This document shows positions 31,644 through 41,053 of a stretch of 64,000 nucleotides of DNA, in pieces. Under the pieces are notes generated by a model. The model made no database searches and was not told where the DNA came from. It saw nothing but the letters and a program-made list of their open reading frames with translations. Source of the stretch: Kappaphycus alvarezii (Eukaryota > Rhodophyta > Florideophyceae > Gigartinales > Solieriaceae); assembly GCA_002205965.3 (NCBI GenBank), contig NADL03000473.1, positions 1 to 64,000 of the forward strand, read 5' to 3'. How positions within the stretch are numbered: the stretch's first letter is position 1; the number at the start of each line of letters is the position of its first letter. The position numbers and the translations under genes were made by a program.

Positions 31644-32842
31644 ATGGCACTCATGGATCATGGTGGTGATCACGGGTTGTGTTATGCGCATAAACCCACC
31701 CGCGGGTGGAGACACGATTCGCAAACACGGTTGTTTGCGGTAGAATTCTCCAAAGCCGCCCGAAACCCTACCCTCGAGTCCCCACAACCCGGCCATGAAT
31801 CTCGCCCGGAAATCAAGGCGCTCGGTGAGAAGCAAGCCCCTATTATCCTCAAAATACAAGAACTCTTCAGTTCAGAGGAAGGGGAGAACAGAGATTTTGC
31901 AAAGTTGTTACTTCGACTGTGGTACCAAGATGACGGGTACATCACCGGGCGCCGCGACCAACTCGTCAAAGCCATCGAAGTACTTCGCTCCGTGGATGCT
32001 GAAAGCCGAGGACTGCACTTGTCGCTGCCAAAGTGCACCGTCTGGTGGCCTACAGCCCCTCTAGGGTCAGTACAGAGTCTCTACCCAGATGGGATTAAGA
32101 AAGAGTGCAGCGAAGGTACTTACGTCCTGAACGCCCCCGTCAGTACTAAGGAATACACCACACGGTCCTTTACGAACCATGTCTTATCTCTCAGACCATT
32201 CCTCGAGACCATTGCTGACCTTGAGAATAGGCAAGTGGCGTTCCAGCTACTGCGAAACTGTTTTGGCGTTTGCAAAATAGGCTACTTGCTGCGCGTAGTG
32301 CCCCCGTCCTGCACCGGAGAAGGAGCGGTAGAGTTCAGCAGGATGGTGGAGGACTGTGTTCGAAAATTGGCACGGAAGGTACTGGACTCGGAAGTATTCC
32401 GAGAACTCCAGCTGCCGGTCAAACCCAAGGACACGAAAAAAACCATCTCTTGGTATCGCGCTCACCTCCGCGAAGAACATCGCATCTGCGGCATTCTGGG
32501 CTTCTACCTTATCATCTAGCAAGCTTTGCAAGATCTCACTCCCAACTGCTATTCAGGAGCTGGGAACATACGAAGCAGCTGCAGACGCCCATCGGAGGTG
32601 GTCTACTTCTTGCTGCCGTCTAGAATTATCCCGTTCAGTTTAATTTGCTCGCAAAAAGCACCATCGCAAAAGACGTTGACGGACGAAATCCACGAAGCAG
32701 TGCAAGAACGCATTTTTCTTGGGTATTCGAGGAGGCAGGCGTTTCGCGCGTCTATGGCCCTCCTGGAGCTAAGGAATGGGTGTATTGTCCCCCATGCCCG
32801 GACTACAGACAAGCATTGATCCTCGAGAATCCTCTGTGTGGC
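31644..32842 (+). pseudogene. Non-LTR reverse transcriptase relic, fragment b (5' of the element 3 insertion)
   Basis: A 291-residue open stretch carries RT motif C (WYQDDGYITG), a motif D-like LSLPKCTVWW, and a second thumb segment (IGYLLRVVPPSC ... FRELQLPVKP) about half identical to the one at 31486-31635. In another frame it continues with ASMALLELRNG, the segment that precedes the zinc finger in relatives. It is then cut at 32842 by element 3. Two thumbs in succession mean that fragments a and b are different elements or an ancient duplication. Confidence 0.75.
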
Positions 32843-33058
32843 TGATGTGCGCAAATTCGCACACGAAAAAATTTAGATGAGGACCATAATTGTATACAGT
32901 ATTGGAACTGGGAAGATATTTTTACAGTTTTTGAATTTGCAAGATATTTTTAATTTGGGTGAGTGTGGCAAATTCATCGGTTGATTTTTTATTTTAGGAC
33001 ACGCTGTCATAGTGGATGTCAGTACAGTTCTAGGTTGTGGGTGATACTACGAGTGACT

Positions 33059-33075
33059 CTGAAAGGTCTATATAA
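33059..33075 (+). promoter_or_regulatory. First TATA-like box in U3 of element 3
   Basis: gaaaggtctatataatgg; the same 15-bp core recurs about 181 bp downstream. Confidence 0.5.
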
Positions 33076-33239
33076 TGGCCACATCAATTCCCACCCCTGG
33101 CCGATGGGTGGCTGGCATGGGTATGGCACCTAGATATTTACCTTGAGGAAATATCTTCTAATGGTCTCTCTGGTTCACACGATTCCCGTGAATGCGTTTT
33201 ATGGTATTTAGTATGTTTGATTGAGACTTTAGGATTAGC

Positions 33240-33256
33240 CGAAAGGTCTATATAAG
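33240..33256 (+). promoter_or_regulatory. Second TATA-like box in U3 of element 3
   Basis: gaaaggtctatataagc. It is the one shared in position with elements 1 and 2 relative to the conserved R-U5, so it is the better candidate for the LTR promoter. Confidence 0.6.
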
Positions 33257-33564
33257 CTGAGTAAAGTGCTTCCTCCTTGAGAGGTCAAGCAAGTTGGCAG
33301 ACAACTTCAGGTCAAGCTCCGAGTAGTAGGAAGTTGAGAGTCAACTTCAGACCCTAGAAAACTTTTTCCTAAGCTGGTCGCAGAGCATCAGTGGTAGACC
33401 CTGCCCCTTTTATACTTGCTTGTAGCCCTCTCAACTCTCTCCCATATACACTCCTTTTTATTTGTTCAACTATACCACGGTAGCACTTTTGTCGCTCGCA
33501 ACACCTCCGTCTTGGGGTAGTTGGTTCTAAGTATCTCTTCTCCCGACGATTTACCCCTATCATT

Positions 33565-33582
33565 TGGTACTCTTGTGGAGGG
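33565..33582 (+). other. Putative tRNA primer-binding site
   Basis: tggtactcttgtggaggg starts two bases after the 5' LTR. TGG pairs with a tRNA 3' CCA end. The same sequence follows the 5' LTRs of elements 1 (from 971) and 2 (from 19430). The tRNA cannot be named without a host tRNA set. Confidence 0.6.
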
Positions 33583-33651
33583 GGTTGCACCCGAGGTATT
33601 CGAGTTGAGCAGTCTTAGGGAACCATTCGAGGGGATTTCTTTTCTGTAATC

Positions 33652-35660
33652 ATGGATCTCAACGCTGCTCGTATAACGTTCACAGGGGGCAAGAATGAAG
33701 ACGTTGAGGAGTTTCTCTATACATATGTCAACGTTGTGATGCGTGAGAAGAGCGATGAAGAGAAGGCCGAAAGTATCTTCGCCTATCTTCATGGTGACGC
33801 AAAGCACAAATATAAGGCCAAGTTTATCAACGGGTGGTCTCTTAACGGGAATGGGCGTAACTTCGGTGAGGTATGTGAGTGGCTTGTGAAAGAATATGCT
33901 AAGCAGGTAGAACCAGATGAGATGATTCGTACCGCCATAGAGGCCCGGCTCAACTTCGACGATTTGTTAAGCTCATTGGTATACTTGTGTGATCTCTATG
34001 AAAAGGCTGGGTTCAACGCCCAAGCCAAGTACGGAATGCTGCGTAAGGCGGCGATGGGGGATAAGCGGCTCTCCGATTTCCTCCTCATCAAGGGCCCTCA
34101 CACTTTTAATGAACTGAAGGGTACCATAGTAGAATTTGTCAAAAATTCGGAGACGTTTCAGTCACTAAGTGAAATACCGAGGGAAACCCGTACATCTATG
34201 CCGATCGTGCATCCTGAAAAGAATTATCAAAGGCCAGCTACTAGCGCAGCAGCATTGGAATCAGTCAGGAGCGATGTCAAAAACTTGGAAGAAAGGTTGG
34301 AAACCCGATTCGATAATCGACTTGACATGATAACCTCGCAGTTGGAAAGCCTTACTCTTACCATTAAGAAGAACCAGTCTGGGGCCCCCAAGGCCGCAGA
34401 AGTCTGTTCCTACTGTCACAAGCCTGGACACTTTGCAAATAGGTGTCCTGATAATCCACATAGAAACACTCGTTGTGGAAAGTGCGGTCGTTACGGGCAT
34501 CATGAAAGTAACTGCTGGTCTAAAGACAACAGAAGAGCAAATTTATCGGACGCGAGGAGTGAGTCAGGACCAGAGATGAAAATCTTACAAAACAGGAAGG
34601 ATCAAAGGTTGGCGGATGCCGGTAATGTATCCATCGCTGAAGAAATCAGTCAAGTTAATGTGACAAAAAGGGATGGGGAAGGGAACGTTTTGTCGAAAAA
34701 ACCTAGGCTAGATTATGGAATGCTGGAGCATATCCCAGCACCTGTACCTCCTCGAACCAAGAGGCTTGATCAAGTTGTTCCAGGGTGGGAAACACTTCGG
34801 CCAAGAAGACGAGAAAGAGTAAGAAATTTAAGAGTATCCCGAAGGACGTACTAGAATATGTGAAGAAGTACAATTTGGTGGCTGAGCTTGCATCGGCCCC
34901 AACTGGGATAACGTTTGGTCAACTTTTGAGGGGCGACGCAGAGGATGCGAGAAAAGAACTCAAAAAAATTATCAGGTCTAATAAGTCCGCTAAGGGTAAG
35001 AAACTGTTTCTTCAATCGGCCTCGACAGCACCAAGACGTCTTAAACTAGTACCAGTCAAAGTATTGGGAATGAAAACCCAAGCTCTTTTCGATTCGGGCG
35101 CTGTTCCAAACCTTATCTCAGAAACTTTGGTGACAGATTTAGGTCTCGAAATTATTCCAACTACTCGAAGAATAACTGTGGCGGATGGAACCGTCTCAAA
35201 ATGCATGGGCACTGTTAACAAGGTTTCCGTGTTCTTTGGGGACTCTAAAGTTGATGTAGACTTTCTCGTCATGCCGGAGCTCCCTTTCGATGCAATCATT
35301 GGCTGTCCTACCATGGAAAGACTAGGGACCTGCATTGACTTGGGCAACCAAATCGTTTCAGTTAATGTTGACGGCAGAAACGTGAAGATGCCCCTGGATT
35401 TCGACAAAAGCACACATCCGGAAGATCTAAGAGAGACGGACAGTGAAGATTTCACTTCTAGCTATGACAGCGAAGATTCCGAACCAACTAACACTTTCGG
35501 AAGTGAGAAAGGGTACGCTCGGGGGACAATGAACATGACATGGGACGATTATGATTCTGGGTTTGAAACAGATGAAGAATGGAATTCTAGGGTAGGTTTG
35601 ACACCTGAATGTGTTTCTTTTTGCGATAATATCGAATCAAAGGACGGAATTCGGGCATGA
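33652..35660 (+). CDS. Element 3 gag-protease part of the polyprotein
   Basis: Starts at ATG 33652. Residues 1 to ~190 are a helical gag domain. Two CX2CX4HX4C knuckles (CSYCHKPGHFANRC and CGKCGRYGHHESNC) follow at about 34408-34520 and would bind RNA. A retroviral-type aspartic protease with FDSGAVPNLIS is near 35088. A long acidic linker rich in DSEDF-type repeats follows. The frame is broken by one missing base near 34790 (element 2 reads through, with one more base) and another near 35653. Comparison with elements 1 and 2 shows that gag, protease and RT form one uninterrupted frame in the ancestor, without programmed gag-pol frameshifting. Confidence 0.88.
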
Positions 35661-38600
35661 AAGAAGATTACAATTGCACGGAAAACAAGAATATATCGAA
35701 TTCCATATCTGAAGATGTGAGCACGCCGGAAGAGGTCCTTCAAAATTTGGAGGGTGAGGATCAAGAAAAGGACCAGCGCCAAATTGGAGAAATTCAAGAA
35801 AAAGTACAGCACCTTCCAGCCCCCGCCTCAATGATAATATCCGACATGTTAACATCTTCCGAAGTAATTGCATGGAGCGTTTCCGATTTAAGACAAGCAA
35901 GTGTACCGGTCACTCACTCATTTGAACTTACCGATACTAACCAATTTACCACAGGCCTAGACGTCAACCGCCAAAATATGACCAATTTATCTCAGAGAAT
36001 GTTACAAGTATGCTGGAAAATGATATCATTCGGCCAGTTTCATCCCCATGGTCATTTCCAGTTGTGGTCGCACCAAAGAAGGATGGAAAGCTGCGTTTTT
36101 GCGTCGATTACCGACAACTGAACCAGAGAATGATACCCGATCGATTTCCGATTCCGAATATGGAGGAAATCCTCGAGGACTTGAAGGACGGGAGATACTT
36201 CACCTCAATTGATCTTTACACTGGTTATTGGCAGATTCCATTGGATGAAAAATGCAAGGAAAAAACAACTTTTACCAGCAAAGCCGGTACATTCAGGTTC
36301 GAAGTGATGCCTTTTGGTCTCATGAATGCCCCAGCTACATTCCAAAGAATGATGAACGAGGTTTTGAAAGGACTTCCATTTGCAAGAGTTTATATCGATG
36401 ATGTAGTGATATTCTCAAAAACCTTGGATCAGCACATATCGCATGTCAAGACTGTGGTGGAGAAAATAGCTGCGTACAGCCTGAAAATTAAGTTAAGCAA
36501 ATGCTTCTTTGCGAAAACGTCTATCCAATTACTCGGTCATATCGTCGATCAAGAGGGAATTAAAGTGGATCCAGAGAAAACGAAAAAAATCAAGTTGGCA
36601 CCAAGGCCCGCTTCAAAGACGGAGGTTCGAAGCTTCTTAGGACTGGCCTCATATTACAGGAGATTTATCAAAGATTTCGCCAAGACTGCAGCACCGTTAC
36701 ATGCCAGCACAACAAAGAACGGAAAATTTTTATGGAACAAGGAAATGCAAACCGCATTTGAAGAGCTTAAAGATAAGCTATGTGTCCCCCAGTGCTCATG
36801 TATCCAGATTTCAAGAGACCATTTGTTGTGGAGACAGATGCCTCAGAACGGTCTTTGGGTGCCGTTTTGTCCCAAAAAGATGAAAACGGAAGACTACACC
36901 CGGTTCAATTCGCAAGTCGCACTCTGAATGATGCGGAAAGGAGATACTCAGTCTGCGAAAAAGAAGCGCTCGCTGTTGTCTTCGCACTGAAAAAGTTTCG
37001 CGTATACCTTTTATCACTCGAGAAATTTGTCTTGATAACTGATCACCAGGCACTTAAGACAGCATTCCAAAAGAAAGATGTACATCACCGCTTGGCCCGA
37101 TGGCTCGACATTTTCGCAGAATATCGGTTTGAAATTGTGTATAGGCCCGGACGCAATAATCAGCCTGCCGACTACCTATCCCGCTTGAGGGATCCACTGA
37201 TTCCAAATGAAAAAGCTTCCGAGAACATCGTCGGAGTTGCCGAGGTGCAAGTGCCGAACAATAACGAGTACGAAGCTAATATTGACGGACTAATTAAATT
37301 CCTGGATGGACTAGAAATGAGAAAGGTTGATATTGAACACAGAAATTGGGTACGTAGGAATCAAAAGGCTTTTACACTATGGAATGGGAAACTCTTCCGA
37401 CACACGAAAGCCGGTCCTCGACTAGTGGCCCCTTTGAAAGAAAGAATGAAGATCTTGAGGACTTTTCATGATGAGTTAGGGCATTGGGATCTCGAAACAA
37501 CCAAGAAATTCGTTACTGAGAGATTCTGGTGGCCCAGTATCCATAAGGACGTCTATAACTTCGTGAAAAGCTGCGACAACTGTCAAAAATTCACGCCAAT
37601 ACGAAAGTATAAGACAACTCTAGGCTTTCCAGTTTCCGGTCTCTTTGAAACCTTTTCAATTGACTTTGCCGGCCCATTCAAGGAAACCTCTTCCGGAAAC
37701 AAATATCTCCTTATAGGGGTGGAACATCTTACTGGATGGCCAATAGCAGTTGCAGTTGAGGAGGCCAATGCTGAAGTGGTCCTGAGATTCATCGAAAAAG
37801 AAATAATTGAACCGTTTGGTCTTCCAAAAAGGATCATCTCGGATAACGCACTTTGTTTTACTGCAACTTCACTGCTTCGTTTCTTGGAAGAAAAAGGTAT
37901 TCAGCTAAAGACAGTTCTCGCATATGCTCCTATGTCAAACGGGAAAGCGGAGAGGATGGTTGGAACCATCAAACGATCAATATCGAAAACTATGTCCGAG
38001 AATGAAATCCAGTGGGAAGATGCCTTACCAAAAGTGTTATACGGCTATCGGCGAAGAAGAGGAAGAAGTGGACGGTCACCGTTTGAGCTAATGTACGGAA
38101 GAGCTCCTAGAATGTTACAGAGAGATATGGAAACAAATGTTATCGATGAAGAGAGTAGAGAGGTCGAACTATTGGCCACCGAAAGCTGGAGATCACACCG
38201 CGCGCTAACACAGACAAGAAATAAGGATGAAGAGCCTCCAGTCCAAACTTTCTCAGTCGGCTCTAAAGTACTTGTAGCACACGGAAAAGCAATGCAACAG
38301 GCTGTGAAGTGGCCGGCTTTCCAAACAAAGTACTCGAACCCTTGCATCGTCACGGAGGAAAGACACCCGCATTATAAGCTCTGTTCAAGCTCAGGGAAGA
38401 GATCAAGGAGGGCAATCCATGCACGTCGTCTGGTCCCTTACCATCAGAGGCCTGAAGAATTCCTTCTCACACAGGACTATGCGCAACCACGAGGCATACT
38501 CATCTTTAACTATAGAATGATTCCTATGGGAGGAAAAAGGGCCTGGGAATGGATCATCTCGATTACGCGTGACTACTACGAACTCCACGTAATCATCCAT

Positions 38601-39578
38601 TTCTACATTAATATATGCCTATGTTTTCGTACGTTGAACGGACCATTGCTACCTCAAGAAGATTTCCGACTATTGATCAGAGTTCTATTCTCATTCCAAA
38701 ACGGAAGGTTCACGGAAGCAGGTCCAGAGTTTGTGGAAGTCATATATCATTACTCTATAGGGAGGTATGGAATGGTAGCTATCGGAGACTTGTCGCAAAC
38801 ATATCTGAACATTATCCGTCCAGTTTACGTATTTCTCAAGAACAACCAAGATGTGCGACTGAGAGGTTACAGCTTGCCCCCTGATATGGAATATCGACTG
38901 GTCCCATATCCTCTATGGGAACCTTACGTTGCTCCGCTCAGAAATACAACCTCAGCCGAAGACCAGGATCCTCCCGAGGCCGTGATGATGATACGAGCTG
39001 GACCATCAAGTGATCGGGGCGGATCATCGAAGAGGGCAAGGCGTCGGGAGCAGCGAGGAAGATCGCCAAGAAGATCGCCTCAAACACCGCCTAGTCTCCC
39101 AGGGGGAAACTATGCATCCTTAATTATTGGACGACTACCAATTAGACGTTGGCTTCGCGAAATGACAGAGGACCCTCGAGAAGCAGAAGTAATTTCCTTT
39201 TTTGCCATTAGTATTTGCATGTGCTTCCAGACCATTCACGGGGCGCACCTTACTCGTGAGGACTCAGTCCTTATGTTGCGAGTTTTTTTCTCCTTCAGAT
39301 ACCCGTTTCTGGACCCGTTGCCAGAAAAGTTTGCATACTACGTTTACTACCTCACATTTGGAAGGTTTGGAGAAGTGAAACGGGAGGAGCTCATTAGAGA
39401 ACACTATGAAACCATACGCCGAATCTACGAAACTCTTGACCAAGGAGATGAGCCGGTCATCGCACGGTACACACTCTCTCATCATATTGGAAATGAGCTA
39501 CTACCATATCCTTATAGTGAACCCTATACTCTCCCTGATGAATGGATAGAACTCCCACAAGAACAACAAGAGCAGTGA
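35657..39578 (+). CDS. Element 3 RT-RNase H-integrase plus duplicated C-terminal domain
   Basis: Apparent frame changes near 35939 and 36785 (one base missing each) split this part. RT carries the YIDD active site at 36391. RNase H follows (VETDASERSLGA, ITDHQAL). Within the last open segment (36780-39578, 932 residues) integrase has HDELGH with H230 and a CDNC pair, then D295, D355 and E391, giving DDX35E spacing. A GPY/F-like module ends near HARRLVPY. The remaining ~360 residues are an extension with two copies of an unrecognised domain (578-718 and 778-923) joined by a basic linker (KRARRREQRG). The stop at 39576 is followed by the polypurine tract. Confidence 0.88.
38510..39548 (+). other. 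Tandem-duplicated novel domain at the C terminus of element 3
   Basis: Two ~140-residue copies share the order NICLCFRTLNG / SICMCFQTIHG, then L..ED..L..RV.FSF, then YHYSIGRYG / YYLTFGRFG, then Y..IRP.Y / Y..IRRIY, then LVPYPLWEPY / LLPYPYSEPY. They occupy the place where chromoviruses have a chromodomain, but show no chromodomain pattern. Conserved aromatic and Cys residues suggest a folded domain. Function is unknown; a role in target choice or chromatin contact is only an inference from position. Confidence 0.75.
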
Positions 39579-39598
39579 CGAGCCGGGACGTTCGTCTT

Positions 39599-39611
39599 GA
39601 GCGGGAGGGCG
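39599..39611 (+). other. Polypurine tract of element 3
   Basis: gagcgggagggcg immediately before the 3' LTR. Element 1 has gcgagggggcg at the same place. Confidence 0.7.
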
Positions 39612-40331
39612 TGATGTGCGCAAATTCGCACACGAAAAAATTTAGATGAGGACCATAATTGTATACAGTATTGGAACTGGGAAGATATTTTTACAGTTTT
39701 TGAATTTGCAAGATATTTTTAATTTGGGTGAGTGTGGCAAATTCATCGGTTGATTTTTTATTTTAGGACACGCTGTCATAGTGGATGTCAGTACAGTTCT
39801 AGGTTGTGGGTGATACTACGAGTGACTCTGAAAGGTCTATATAATGGCCACATCAATTCCCACCCCTGGCCGATGGGTGGCTGGCATGGGTATGGCACCT
39901 AGATATTTACCTTGAGGAAATATCTTCTAATGGTCTCTCTGGTTCACACGATTCCCGTGAATGCGTTTTATGGTATTTAGTATGTTTGATTGAGACTTTA
40001 GGATTAGCCGAAAGGTCTATATAAGCTGAGTAAAGTGCTTCCTCCTTGAGAGGTCAAGCAAGTTGGCAGACAACTTCAGGTCAAGCTCCGAGTAGTAGGA
40101 AGTTGAGAGTCAACTTCAGACCCTAGAAAACTTTTTCCTAAGCTGGTCGCAGAGCATCAGTGGTAGACCCTGCCCCTTTTATACTTGCTTGTAGCCCTCT
40201 CAACTCTCTCCCATATACACTCCTTTTTATTTGTTCAACTATACCACGGTAGCACTTTTGTCGCTCGCAACACCTCCGTCTTGGGGTAGTTGGTTCTAAG
40301 TATCTCTTCTCCCGACGATTTACCCCTATCA
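39612..40331 (+). repeat. 3' LTR of element 3 (720 bp)
   Basis: No difference from 32843-33562 was seen on reading; followed by the target duplication gtggc. Confidence 0.96.
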
Positions 40332-40660
40332 GTGGCTTCAATGCTACTGTCAAGTCCCACTTTTTCACCCTGACACGCCATGCCCGAGAAGGAGTTGCCC
40401 GAAAACACTCGATGCACATGGAGATCATCTCATACACTGCTTTCATGGAGCCCACAGGATCAACCGACATGATCTCCAAGTAACCATCCTCGCAAAAAGC
40501 CTCTCAAGAGCTGCTCGTCATCCTGTCGTAGAGCCACGCCATGGTCTCCACCGCACGAGACCCGACATCAAGACAATGGGAAGCAGCGGAGGGACCGAAT
40601 TTTTTGATTTTACCTTCGTGAATCCCCTCGCCCCCTCCAACAGGAGAGTGAGGGCCTTCT
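40332..40660 (+). pseudogene. Non-LTR relic fragment b, continuation (zinc finger and endonuclease)
   Basis: Directly after the duplicated gtggc, one frame reads TLDAHGDHLIHC (the H/C half of the zinc finger) and then RTRPDIKTMG ... FFDFTFVNPLAPS, the PD and acidic motif of the PD-(D/E)XK nuclease core. This is the 3' part of the protein interrupted by element 3. Similarity fades after about 40660, apart from a possible EMQSREDIK segment. Confidence 0.75.
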
Positions 40661-40918
40661 GAATGCAGCGAGAAATGCAAAGCAGAGAAGATATCAAGCT
40701 TTTATCGCGACCTCCAGTTGAGATAGGCTCGTGCCTGTGCCAATCTCAACTCTTGGAGGGTAGCACCCGGATGCATGTGCAGTACTAAATGACGTGGCAT
40801 GGAACGTGGCCGTGAGGGCATTGGAGACGTACGGAAAGGTTCCGGGGTTTTTGATGCAAAGGCACGCCGCAGCAGGCGTCATGTCCAATGCGGCCTGCTT
40901 GATGGCTGGCCTGAAGGT

Positions 40919-41053
40919 AGCATTTTAGGGAGCGTAGTTACTTCCCCATTACTGTGTCGGTATAACCTTTTTAAGTCGATTGTGGTTGTCTGGAAAAACC
41001 ATGGGATAGATCGGATGTATCTTCCAAGAGTAAAACACCAAAACCTTTCTCCC
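40919..41053 (-). repeat. Dispersed copy of array sequence (reverse orientation)
   Basis: The reverse complement matches about 9070-9200 of the array (43-bp motif, then tcatggttttccagacaacc and cgacacagtaatggggag) with ~10% divergence. It shows that this part of the array unit also exists elsewhere as a dispersed repeat. Confidence 0.85.

Larger units (their letters stand above)
32843..33562 (+). repeat. 5' LTR of element 3 (720 bp)
   Basis: Begins tgatgtgcgc and ends tacccctatca. Two promoter-like sites, each gaaaggtctatataa, occur near 33060 and 33241. R-U5 has the hairpins centred at about 33291-33307 and 33330-33348. Confidence 0.96.
32843..40331 (+). mobile_element. Ty3/gypsy LTR retrotransposon, element 3 (full length, very young)
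   Basis: 7,489 bp with two 720-bp LTRs that show no difference on reading, flanked by the target duplication gtggc (32838-32842 and 40332-40336). All parts are present: primer-binding region, gag with two zinc knuckles, protease, reverse transcriptase, RNase H, integrase, a novel C-terminal extension and a polypurine tract. It split the zinc-finger region of an older non-LTR relic. LTR identity means recent insertion, yet the polyprotein as written has four single-base deletions, which may be sequence errors. Confidence 0.96.
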
